Part shown: in pieces, positions 44,483 through 54,270 of the stretch | Layout: the number at the start of each line of letters is the position of its first letter | Numbering within the stretch: position 1 is the stretch's first letter | Assembly (NCBI GenBank): GCA_034769895.1 | Contig: CM068372.1 | Coordinates: 370,345,258-370,409,257, forward strand | DNA: 64,000 bases | Direction: 5' to 3' | Origin: Magicicada septendecula | Taxonomy: Eukaryota; Arthropoda; Insecta; Hemiptera; Cicadidae | Translations under genes and position numbers: made by a program | The notes under the pieces: generated by a model | The model's database searches: none | What the model saw: only the letters and a program-made list of their open reading frames with translations | Told to the model about the DNA's origin: nothing

Positions 44483-45067
44483 GTTACAGTCATGCCCGGC
44501 TCTAGTAGAAGGCCGTAATATTAAGGGGACACGGAATCCCTATCTTCCACCATGTTAACATAAGGAACATTTTCTAAAAAACTACTCAACCTATATGTTT
44601 GAAATTTTCACAGCAGTTTTTGTAGACCTTTTCACAAGAGCTGAGGTTTTTTGTTAAAAAATATAGCACACAAAATTAAACAAACATTTTTTCCCATTCA
44701 ACTTTTGAAAGTTGCTAAATTTTCATGAAAACTGTTTTTGTAATATGTAAATTTGCATTTACCATGACAGAAAAAACTCAGTACATTTACTCGCATACTG
44801 TGAATATTGTGTGAAAATTTCACAATGATTGGTTCAGTGGCTGGTAAGAAAATGTTCCTTATGTATTGAAAAACCATACTTTCGGCAATCGAGAAAAAAC
44901 TAAAAACATGTGAAAATGAACTTACATTTAATACATTCCAGGGTCATAGGAAGGTAACTCTTCAAATTCTTCCTCCAATTTCCTTTTTAAAATCTTTTTT
45001 GTCTTCTAGCTTCCCGTTCATATTAACTGATGAAATTTTCTGCATCACGAACTCGTTCCTTGTCAAA

Positions 45068-45661
45068 CTATTTCATTGCTTGAACAGTCCTTTTGCCAGG
45101 TTGAATACCCACAGAACTTAGCACATCACACTTTATACTGTTTCCATTATTGAAGGAAGCTATTGCCCCAAACACACCAAATTCAAGGGTATTCTTTGAT
45201 ACAAATATATTTTTAGGAACACGTGTCCAAATCAAATTATTTACATTTTCATTGGCATTTTGAGTGTTTCCATAGAGACACTTTTTCAACAATTCTGGAT
45301 TATTAAGATCTCTAAAAATTGGTTTGATTTCAGTCATTATGGCTTCTGGAATGTTATGTTTGTGACTGTAGTTTTTTCCTGTGGCAACTGCTTTGTTGAA
45401 CTGACACCAGGAATCATTACAGGTGGGACACAAGCCATGAGTTGGTCTTTCATCTGTTGAAAATTTCTGAAAGTAAATGCCCCACACTGTTCTTTTCACA
45501 GCTTGCAGATTATTTGAGTTATTTCTAATTGCTAAGCCGTAGTAACTTTGCAGCTGGTTTATAATTTTGTCTGTAAGTCGATTCCTACCACTGAGACAGA
45601 GACCATCCGATAATCGTTTACCTCTCATTTCACTTTTCAACTTCCTTAGCCGACCTCCCAT
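45068..45661 (-). pseudogene. Same transposase, C-terminal 197 codons in a shifted frame
   Basis: Continues the upstream frame after a net shift at about 45670-45690: MGGRLRKLKSEMRGKRLSDG, RLTDKIINQLQSYYGLAIRN, GLCPTCNDSWCQFNKAVATG, then CLYGNTQNANENVNNLIWTR (its Glu is the likely third catalytic residue) and FGVFGAIASFNNGN. This block order is the hallmark of the PF20700-type family. No stops occur within it, so decay is modest and probably recent. Confidence 0.8.
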
Positions 45662-45678
45662 CCGCTTCTGTACATGCC

Positions 45679-46665
45679 CTAAAGCATTCTAGTTCTTTTT
45701 ATGTCAAACTCTCCGTAAGGCTTAACTTCAATTACTGCTGAATAACTTTTAGTGTCTCCACCACCCAAGTAATTGATGTAGCGCACATTGTATTTTTCAA
45801 CAGATCTCCTAAAAATCTCTTTTACACCAACCACTTCCATGCCCCCACTTGACCCCTTATAATTACTCTGGCAGTTTTCATTATGATTATCTTTATCTTG
45901 ACATTTACAATATTTAGATAATACATATACATCTACTACTTTTCCACTGTCTACACTGGTACACGTTCCATTTAGTGATTTGAAGCCTCTTTTCTGCCAA
46001 CTGCCATCGAAAGCGGCAGATAAATCTCTGGGATTTTCAGCTATAGTTAGGCTGTTTTCTGCAACTGCTTCCTCAACAGCTTGTGACATGGTTTTCTGGG
46101 CAACAATTTTAGCAGATCTACCCAGAATGTCATGATACGTTTTGAATTTGGATGGAGGTTGAGGAAGATTCAAAATACCACAAAGCATCTTACCACCTCT
46201 TTGTCCCTTACCAATACACCTTAGTGCACAAACTAACCTAATATTAATATCATACAGTTTCAAGTTAGATTCTGTTATTTCAATTTCCCGTGAATTATAA
46301 AAATTGTCTACTAAATTGCAGAAAGAGCAGTAAATTTCTAACCGTGTTGCTACTTCAATATGTACATTTGTACTCCTAACCTGTAAGCCACTTGATTTAC
46401 AATTTCTGCATAGAGATACTTTAACCAGAATTTGAGATAATATATTTAAATTTAAAAATTCGTTCACGTCATTATCATTATCTGAAATATATTTTTCGAA
46501 ATCGGGACTAGACAACTTTTTGGATGAGGTGGATGGAGTATTTTGTTTGCCTAAAGTGGGTTCGGAGCTTTCGGAAGAAGGTTCTTGTGTAATGTTTTCA
46601 GTACTTTTGGGTCTACCACCAACTCCTTTACGTTTTTTTGTAAGTTTATTACAAAATCGAGGCAT
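45679..46665 (-). pseudogene. Transposase of the 'Mutator-like transposase domain' family, N-terminal 328 codons
   Basis: The minus-strand frame starts MPRFCNKLTKKRKGVGGRPK with a basic leader, then CxxC pairs at about residues 86-89 and 113-116 (zinc ribbon), a helical region (KAM-like KTMSQAVEEAV), and the catalytic-domain opening LSAAFDGSWQKRGFKSLNG with the first Asp at 220. GKVVDVYVLSKYCKC and SNYKGSSGGMEV are family signatures. The expected 'GDGD(S/T)K' motif reads GGGDTK here (301-306), one Asp changed to Gly. The frame then ends in a stop just where the next block ('...GHVQKRM') begins, two small frame changes away. Cut-and-paste transposition is the inferred original role; this copy looks dead. 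Confidence 0.8.
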
Positions 46666-47569
46666 ATTAAGTGTTAATTATGCAATCACAAACACACACT
46701 AAACCCAGAAAACCGGCACAACACTTCAAAACATAAACGTAAACAAACCTAGACTGTTTGAGTTTACAAATCTTATAACAATTGCCAGCAGAAAGCAGTT
46801 GAACAGCTGAGTGCTGCCAACCTTTGCGCATGACATATAGTACATTATGAAAAAAGAATCATGAAATTTGATGAAGTGATTCAAAAGGTATGCGTGTTTG
46901 AATATCGAAGTTTTAGTTGACGGGAGCTGACAAAAGAGGGAGGTGTAATATATTTTTCAAAACCATATTTTGATACAAATTTCTGTTAAAAATAACAAGT
47001 GTTGCACATCAGTGCATTCAGAAAACCCACAGCTTTTAATTGGCGCTAAAAACGAAAATTTGAAAAAAATTTTTTTTTGCTTTCCATGTCCCCTCAAACG
47101 TGGCAACAATGGAACCAGCTGATATTTGAGGCCGACTAGACGATCTCTTAATTTATGTATTTCAATATCAAATCGCGTCATTTTTAATTGCCGGTTAACA
47201 GCAGTTTTATAATTCTTCGTTTTTGCAAATTAAAAGTTTATTATGTAAAATACTGTTATATTATTTAAGAAATATAATAATTTAGCTTATTCATATGATA
47301 CGAATTCAACTAATTCGAACAAAATTAATTCATTAGGCCTAATTCACTAATTTTGTCAACTTAAACGTATGGTACTAAGTGCGCACAGACATATAATTTA
47401 GATTTAGCTATAAATAGGCATACTCATGATTTTAGTACTGCTATGAAATTAAATCAAAATAAAACATGTCCAATTTAAGTATTTTATTACACTACGCTTA
47501 TAGGCCTCAGACGCAACGTTGCCACGTTTAATATTCCGGCCTTCTACTAGAGCCGGCCATGTTACAGTA

Positions 47570-49100
47570 TATAACTTGTACAACAAATTAAGACATATTT
47601 TTAAAATTTAATTGTTAAACAATAAAAACTGAGAGAGACGTCTATTCTTTGCATGTTTCATCGAAATTTATCTTTACGTGTGGACAAATGACACATCATG
47701 CATTTTTTGTAATTGCAACTGTCTTACAAACATGATTGAATTAATTTCGTGATAATAGCTCTTCCCAAACTGATTCGCCTGTTAATAATATTCATATAAG
47801 CCATTACGTTTACAAACCAGTTATATATTATAAACTCAAAGCAAGCAATGATCTCTTACAATAGCGAAATTATTACAACAATCGAAAAGCCAGATGTAGC
47901 GGGGTTAGTTTCTTAAATATAAAAACTCTAAAATAGTTTAGCTAAAATAATTTGACAAGAAATTATCTTGCGAGTCAAAATTATCGACATATTTTCTATC
48001 TCTTAAAACAGTTCATTTACAAAACTCTAACTAAAATTTTAATCACCATGATAGCCTATATTTTACTAGGTAAGTCGACGACGTTACAGACTCAATTAGC
48101 CGCTTTTCCAATGAACTCGAGCGTCTTCCGGTCGCAGATACGAGTCTTACCAACATAGTTTGTTTCCACGTGTTCAGATCCACCAGCAACGTCGTGAGTT
48201 CGAGAACCAGAACATGTTAAAAAGTACTCGTCTTTTGCTAAAATTTCTCGATAGTTAACGGTGGGGAAATATAAAACTGTCTCTCTAAAAAATAAATAAG
48301 ATATTGTTTTGCCTTACTTCAGAGCATTCAAATGCAGGGCATTAAGTCACGTGTGTGGTTTCTGTCCGGAACATTTCGTTTCACGCACGCGCGTGTCACA
48401 ATAAACTACAAAATAAGGCGTGTATTACATCCTGAATAATGCTTATATACATCATATGCTTATAGGCCCTCAAATATATACAAGAGAGAGAGAGAATGTG
48501 GGGTGTATGCGCGTGCGCGTGTTGGTCCATATATTTTAGACTGTAAGGCTTCAACACACACACACACACACACACACACAAAACACACCTACACTATATA
48601 TGTTTGAATGAGAAAATCTTCATTTTCTTCAGTAGGCTACATTTCATGAGTAAGAGGAGTGTGTCGATGTGCGCGCTCACGTTTATTAATATTCTATCCC
48701 TACCATGAAGAAGAACAAATACATTTATTGCGTTTTAACGTTTATTAAAATTTAATTTCACACGAAATCGCCGTTTTCATAAATGTTATTAATAAAACGT
48801 TATTTTCAGTAGAATTTGTGAATTTCATTTGAATTTTTCGTCCGCATTTAGACGACAAGTAGGCTACATAGTCTTGTGACTTTATAGGCCTAATGTATCC
48901 GCTAACGATTATCTGAATGACTATAATTTATTTTTAGTTTCATTTCATTTTAAATAAGTTAATTGGGTTTAATGAATTAGTATCTGTAGATTAAAATGCG
49001 ATTAATAAATAACTGATCCTTCTGTAGCCCTTAATTGTGGCGTGGTAACAATTTAATTTGTAAGTGTTACAATAGTTAACACGTTTGACACAAATTGAAC
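47570..49100. other. AT-rich intron DNA; (CA)n at 48554-48581
   Basis: No gene recognised. A short GA run (48483-48494) and a CA array are the only repeats noted. This would be the first part of ACSL intron 1, next to exon 1. Confidence 0.5.
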
Positions 49101-49113
49101 ATAAGAGACTTAC

Positions 49114-49126
49114 CTAGCCGTTTCAT
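49114..49126 (-). CDS. ACSL: Putative first coding exon of ACSL (start codon plus 10 nt)
   Basis: On the minus strand ATG AAA CGG CTA G ends at a GTAAGT donor (49108-49113). The base at -3 of the ATG is A, and an in-frame TGA lies 12 nt upstream (49137-49139), so this ATG opens its frame. The exon ends one base into a codon; the exon at 4352-4506 starts with the two remaining bases (TG), so joining gives a Val codon and continues in the ACSL frame. Agreement of donor, phase, strand and a CpG-rich promoter upstream supports it, but no conserved protein sequence lies in the 13 nt, and ACSL genes often have several alternative first exons. An internal Met in exon 2 could also serve as start. Confidence 0.5.
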
Positions 49127-49530
49127 CGTGACTGCAGGTCAATTTACACAATTAATTAATTCGATTTCACAGTACAAAGAGGCAGGCTATAAACACACCA
49201 ACTACGCACGACACACTCGACAGCGACGGTCCCACGACCGACAAACGTCACAGCGACTGTAAATCGTTAATCGACGCACATTACACGTGCAACGTTTTGT
49301 TTATATGTACTACTGCGTCATCCAGCGAACCGGCATCGCACGGAATACCCGCCGCTCCATTGACTGAAATCCTTCGTCATAGATTTCCATTGGTCGGCGC
49401 AGGTGGTGTGTTCCACCGTGACGTCACGCTGTTTCTACAATCGATACCAGCTCCAGTCGAGTCCAGGTTCACAGCGATAGGGCGCGCTGTAGCAGATTTG
49501 AATAATACACAACCCTAACTGCTCGTAATG
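49127..49530 (-). promoter_or_regulatory. CpG-rich 5' UTR / promoter region upstream of the putative ACSL exon 1
   Basis: From 49190 to 49520 CpG density and GC content rise sharply compared with both flanks. It contains a perfect CRE palindrome TGACGTCA (49419-49426), a minus-strand CCAAT box (49389-49393), a CACGTG E-box (49284-49289) and TTTACAGTC near 49255 as a possible initiator. No TATA box was seen at a fitting place, in line with a CpG-type promoter. A 73-codon plus-strand frame over it is considered fortuitous. CREB/ATF-type control would suit a lipid-metabolism gene, but that is inference. Confidence 0.5.
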
Positions 49531-49985
49531 TTACTACAGTTAACCTAGGTTAGTTGTATAACAAATTTATTTTAATTAAGTCATCCAAAGTGTCTGCATC
49601 AATACGGGTGTAAGGCGGAAAATCTTCGAGCAACTATAACGTTCTTCTTAGTATAGGAGTGAATATTTATTACCAACGGTCTTCGAATCGTCATAGAAAC
49701 GAAGTTTATGAACTCCGGTAACCTGAACTATTTGTTTCTTTTATAAAATGAAGTACATATGCTACAAAAAATTACCATTAAGTTGTTAATTTCTACATAT
49801 GGTGAAGTTTATTCAGACACTTTTTTCTGAGCCTTATAATATGAAAGTGCCTGTAATAATCGGTCCACAAATAGCGCTTTTAAATAAAGTTGATTAGCAA
49901 ATATTATGAGGAAAAACTATGTTAATTTAAACAATTTCTTACCTTCTTTAAAACTGAAGTTATAAGCAATACTGAAAATAACCAA
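49531..49985. other. No gene recognised
   Basis: AT-rich sequence upstream of the CpG-rich block. Confidence 0.45.
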
Positions 49986-49989
49986 TTAA

Positions 49990-50290
49990 GTTTTCAGTAC
50001 TCATCATCACCGTCTTCAAGAAGGATTAAACCAAAAACGCTTTGTTCCGGTCCCAAGCAAATAGAACAGAGCCGGTCACTGCAACGCCCCACACCTCTCC
50101 ATCCTTTCGGCTTGTAATTCCACAATTTTTCAGTAGCGTGTGAGGATTTTCTACATCATCTTACGTATCCCAGACGCCATCGGTCCTCGCGGTCAGTTTC
50201 CAGGAGACCTCTACTGCTCGCTCTCCGTACCTTTCCTCCGGAGCAGTTCAATGCATCTATTCCTACGTTGTGTTGGTCGTATTATTATTT
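49990..50290 (-). pseudogene. LINE 3'-end copy, decayed
   Basis: Minus strand has ERMERCGALQ, a stop, then PALFYLLGTGTKRFWFNPS-type residues and ends in GAAGACGGTGATGATGAG. Shares its 3' end with 43741-43895. Confidence 0.55.
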
Positions 50291-50925
50291 TCTGAAGACA
50301 ATACATGGTCGCTTCAGACGCTTCAACTCGAGTAGGCTCTAGAATCCATATTACTTATCACGTTTTTTAAAAATGAAGTTCTGAATCGTAGAATCTATTT
50401 TCGGCATCTTTCTTATAACTATGTATTTAAAAATGTTATTTAAAAAAGTACTTATACGAAAAAGTAGCCACGGTGTCACGCTGTAACAGTTTTTAGATTC
50501 ATTTCTTTCCATTGAGTAAAGAAACTGTTTATTACTCTGTAAACTAAATTCTACTCTTGTTCTTCCTAAAATTTATACAAAGCTCTACGAAGATTTCCGT
50601 TCGAATTCTGATGAACCACTTCGCTTGATCAGACTATTTTCAATTCTGCGGTGAACCAGTTGCGTTTAGTAACAACTAGAAATATTTGGTACAGTAGTTC
50701 CTTTAATAAATTAATCGAGTAGTCATAACCTTAATAGCAAATAGCAACAATAGTAACTAACATTTTCGGACAACGTTGTATATAATTTATTTAACTTATT
50801 ATTAAATTATTGTTAATTATATTAATGTATTGTATTTAATACACTGTCTATCAAACGCCTATCAAAGCCCTTGTTTCATCCGGTAGCCCAGCAAGTAGTC
50901 AGAATATTAACACAGTTGACAATAC
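50291..50925. other. No gene recognised
   Basis: AT-rich, no similarity seen. Confidence 0.45.
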
Positions 50926-50929
50926 AAAT

Positions 50930-51936
50930 ATTAAAACAGATTTTATATACTGTATTCAAAAATTGCTATCGCATCTAGTAGCTTAGATAGCCCTAATAGG
51001 CTGTCTTTTTCTCTTTGAGAAAATTCTTTGGCAAGGCACAGAACTAGCAGATACACAAAGTCTTTTTAAAGCTATTCTGTACAGTAATTTTCTTTGATCC
51101 CACCAAACCAATGAATCACTGTTTCTTGGTAATAGTGGCTCAAAAGATCTGTTTCAACAAAGGCCATTGTTTTTGAAGCTCTGACCACTGTTAAGGCGGC
51201 AACCTCCTTATCAATTTCTTCCCACAACACAAGATGTACCAGGACCCGTCATGTCTAATACCGTACCTTGACAAATCTGGTCAGTCGTTTGACTTGTGTT
51301 ACTAAAGCCTAGTGCACCTGCGCATCCCTCCAAGTGCTTTTGAATCAATGTTTTTAAACCGAGAATAACAAAGTAGCTTAGACGATTAATTCAGAAATAT
51401 CTTTTTAAAGCCTTTCTTCTACTTGTTACTGTAACACGAAACACGTTTCGAGTATTTCTGTAGGTAACGTATTGTTCTCATAAAAACCGATTAAAAAATT
51501 TTCTGAAGTTCGTGATAATATTTCTGTTTTCGATAACGGAATTGACTTTTATGAAGACATTTCTTTTGTAACCTCATAAAATATTTACAATATTTTTAGA
51601 ATATTCTATCAACCCCCCAACCCCCCTTCATCGATAGACAATTTAATTTTGCCGTTCAGTACTGCTAGTGTAGGGGTTTTGTTTTGTAAGACTCGGAATA
51701 TCGTGTCACACTATGAATTCCACGGCGCCCTCACGTCTTGTTTCAATTTTAACTGAAGTAAACCCATTTGCTTTTGCGACTCGTGAGCATAAGAACTCTT
51801 TTTAAAACATCGTATTAATAATTTTATTTTTCCAATAATGGGATCCTTTTCATTTTACACCTGCCTTAACAACTAAATTAATAGTATGAGCATAGCAAGG
51901 GATATGTCTCCAGTTGCAGCAACAATATTAGCAGCA
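50930..51936 (-). pseudogene. Old hAT (Ac/ZBED-type) transposase, middle and C-terminal part
   Basis: Minus strand: VVIDNAANIVAATGD at about 51945-51900, then in another frame HIPCYAHTINLVVKAGV, the hAT '(T)DNA.N...A' and 'C.AH.LNL' blocks. Near 51190-51010 come ASKTMAFVETDLL and WWDQRKLLYRIALKRLCVSA, VPCQRIFSKRK, the C-terminal dimerisation block in which the conserved Glu ('VPSER.FS') is replaced by Gln. Multiple stops and frameshifts show age. The N-terminal half of the same element is at 56905-57350, on the other side of a younger hAT. Confidence 0.75.
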
Positions 51937-51950
51937 TTATCGATTACAAC

Positions 51951-52408
51951 AGATTTCAAACGGTATGCGGTACTACACAGATCACTTGGAAATACGACAA
52001 GATAAAATTCTATAAAGTAATGGGAACACCTGTTTTAACTTGTGGAACTGAATCTTGGACGATGACGAGAAATGATGAGCGAAGAATTCAAACAAGTGAA
52101 ATGAAGTTCGTGAGAAAAACCAAAGGTTTGCACCCTCAGGGGTCAAATACGAAATGAAGATATAAGAACCTAGTTAAATGTATATTCTATGGCCAGCAGA
52201 ATAAGAAAAGGACAAATAAAATGGAGGCAGCATATCGAGAGAATGGAAGATATGGATTATGAGACTACCTAAACAAGTAATAAGATATAGACCTCAAATA
52301 AGACGAGATGTAGGTAGACCAGGGAAGACATGGCTCTATTGAAAGCGGAACAGGGTGTAATCATATACCTTGACGTGGAGAAGAAGAAGAAGAAGAAGAA
52401 GAAGAAGA
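51951..52408 (+). pseudogene. 5'-truncated LINE inserted into the old hAT
   Basis: Plus strand: FQTVCGTTHRSLGNTTR, then TCGTESWTMTRNDERRIQTS, and QIRRDVGRPGKTW-like closure near 52310 with stops, ending in a pure GAA tail (52378-52408). Flanks TTATCGATTACAAC (51937-51950) and TTATGATTACAAC (52409-52421) are a target duplication with one lost base. It splits the hAT frame between its '...NGKLI' and 'VVIDNAANIV' blocks. Confidence 0.8.
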
Positions 52409-53296
52409 TTATGATTACAACTTCTATTACTGTGTGATTAACTTGCCATTTTTAAGTTTCTCTTTAAGAACACGCGCCAAGTTTCAGTATGACGCGGGCC
52501 AAGGCCGTAGCCAGCGGGGGGGGGTTAGAACCCCCCCCCCCGAAATGTTGAGGTAAAAATAGAAATTTTTTAGGATAAAAACAAACGTAAATAAAAATAT
52601 AATGAAAAATGCTCTTATAAAAAAGGAACTGTGCAATAATTCAGTTATTTTGTGTTTCTGGTACTGCATCTACAAAAAGCAAACTGTGCGTTTTTTCCTT
52701 CCGTGAGTACATAGCTGCCTTTGTAAGAAGGAAACCATAGTTTCTTGGAAAACCAAGTGGCTAACACTTGACAGCCCTCATCATTGTTGGCCGCCGACCT
52801 TCAAACAATGGAAAGTGAAGGTGCCGAACTTACTCTGTGAATATCTTGACCACGTGGGTTACAGTTTGTGTGTTGCCATTTGGTAATGACGTGCTCTTCA
52901 TCTTCAATAAATTAGTGAATTATTGTGCTTGCTTTAGTTGTAGAGGGACGTACAAGAAAGAGACATAAAGTAAGAAGTAAGTAAAATGTTTGCATTTTTA
53001 CGAGTCTTTCCATTATATGTCTAGTCTACATGTCATACAGTTGTGCTAGAGATATCAATGTATAGGCCTAGTATTATATTTTTTGTATTATATTTAATTA
53101 GAACTGGGGTTATGACTATTAATTTTACGAATTTCCTCCGTAGGTTATAAAGATTTGTAATTATATAAAAAAACGTTCTTGAATGCTTAATTTAATTAAG
53201 AATCTTATTGATAGGATTTTTGATCCCGGAAATATAGTTAATTCATTTAATTGATTACACTCTTAAGCAGTGGCGAGTTGTGACATGCAAAATATA

Positions 53297-53832
53297 TCGA
53301 CTGTGTTTTGGTAAAATGCTGTAACCCTAATTTATAAAATTTATTTTTCAGGAGAGACAAAAAGCATAGTGCACATAATATTTGAAACTTTTCAGGTTAT
53401 TGCCTACGGTTTTATTACACACATTTGTTATGTTATTTCATACATAAAGTGTACTTAAAATGTTTAGAAATTACATTTAAGGTAAAAAATGTGGGTTACA
53501 GCATTTTACTAATCAGTACATAGGCAGCACTCCTTAGATGTAACCCACTTGATGCCTTTTTCTTAACCGAAACTACACACAGTTGAACCAGGTTTTCGGG
53601 CAATAATGCTGTAAGCCTCACTATTGACACCATACAAGACAATAAGGTACCTTATTAAACTTTTATAAAAAAAACGGAATTACTTTTATAACGATAATAA
53701 TGTTCAAACAGAGTAATGCAGTATGGAAAGTTTTACATGATGGGAGTGTATGGAATTAGAATAAAAGTCAGTAGTGTCAGATAATGACAGCAAAAATATA
53801 AGGGTTACAGCCTTTTACCAAAACACCGTCGA
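53297..53832. mobile_element. 536-bp TA-flanked MITE inside the hAT
   Basis: TCGACTGTGTTTTGGTAAAA at the left and its inverse near 53832 (TTTTACCAAAACACCGTCGA) make ~35-bp terminal repeats with about three differences, flanked by TA (53295-53296, 53833-53834). The GGGTTACAGCATTTTAC part of the repeat occurs a third time internally at 53493-53509. No coding capacity. Confidence 0.75.
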
Positions 53833-53960
53833 TATAGAAAACAACTTTTACACCTTCGTGGAATACAAATACTATGGAATCATTTTCAACAATGCTCTCT
53901 ACCATGCGAAATTATTTTTTCTAGTTTCTTTTATTTATTTTTAGGAGACGTTAAACTATA

Positions 53961-54245
53961 ATGGCTAAACGTCCAGGCTCACAACTGTCGATAAAGAACT
54001 TTCTCGCCAAGGCTAAGAAAACCAGTGACATAGAGCCCAAAGAACCTGCAGAGCCTGTTGCAAGTACTTCTACTGTAAATGAAAAAGTAATATCAGAATT
54101 CGACTTTTATCCTACTGTAAATTCACAAACAAATCCTGAGCATGATATTTGGCATAATGTTGACGTAGGAAAATATGTGCACACTCCCGGTGATAAAATT
54201 GATCGGGAAACCAAACTAAATGTTCTGAAAAATCAAAAGTCATGA
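53961..54245 (+). pseudogene. hAT transposase (ZMYM/ZNF862-like), N-terminal 94 codons
   Basis: Starts MAKRPGSQLSIKNFLAKAKK, the usual 'K..Q.SI..FF' leader of this transposase group, then an acidic linker and DIWHNVDVGKYVHTPGDKID. In related proteins a TTF-type zinc finger follows at this point. Here the frame instead stops (TGA 54243-54245) and a frame one step over continues with SHESNTYHKEAM, the segment that normally lies just after the finger. So an internal deletion removed the zinc finger and shifted the frame. The main part is at 54271-56127. Confidence 0.8.
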
Positions 54246-54270
54246 ATCCAATACATACCATAAAGAAGCA

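Larger units (their letters stand above)
44525..47093 (-). mobile_element. 2.57-kb TTAA-flanked DNA transposon (Kolobok-like) encoding a broken transposase
   Basis: Ends GGGGACACGGAA (44525) and the reverse complement of TTCCATGTCCCC (47082-47093) match at 11 of 12 bases. The flanks are TTAA (44521-44524) and TCAA (47094-47097), a TTAA duplication with one mutation. The reading that this is a separate insertion is supported because it interrupts the terminal repeat of the outer element. TTAA duplication is shared by piggyBac and Kolobok elements; the encoded protein (two frames, 46665-45068) is not piggyBac-like. Confidence 0.75.
44492..47560. mobile_element. Outer ~500-bp MITE, split by a TTAA element
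   Basis: If 44525-47097 is removed, the left end (ATGCCCGGCTCTAGTAGAAG..., with ATATTAA rejoined to ACGTGGCAAC at 47098) matches the reverse complement of the right end over 43 bp with two mismatches. TTACAGT abuts both sides (44484-44490 and 47562-47568), extendable to GTTACAGTC/GTTACAGTA. The 'GGCCGGCTCTAG' end resembles hAT-type MITEs, but a 9-bp duplication would suit a Mutator-type element; the superfamily is unresolved. There is no coding capacity of its own. Confidence 0.8.

Noticed and set aside
44492..47560. A single classical Mutator-type element with 33-bp ends and a 9-bp duplication
   Set aside because: The terminal repeat continues for ten more bases on the far side of a TTAA-bounded block, so the transposase gene belongs to a separate inner insertion.
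49297..49518. 73-codon plus-strand frame over the CpG-rich block
   Set aside because: Open frames are common by chance in GC-rich DNA; the block is better explained as a minus-strand promoter.
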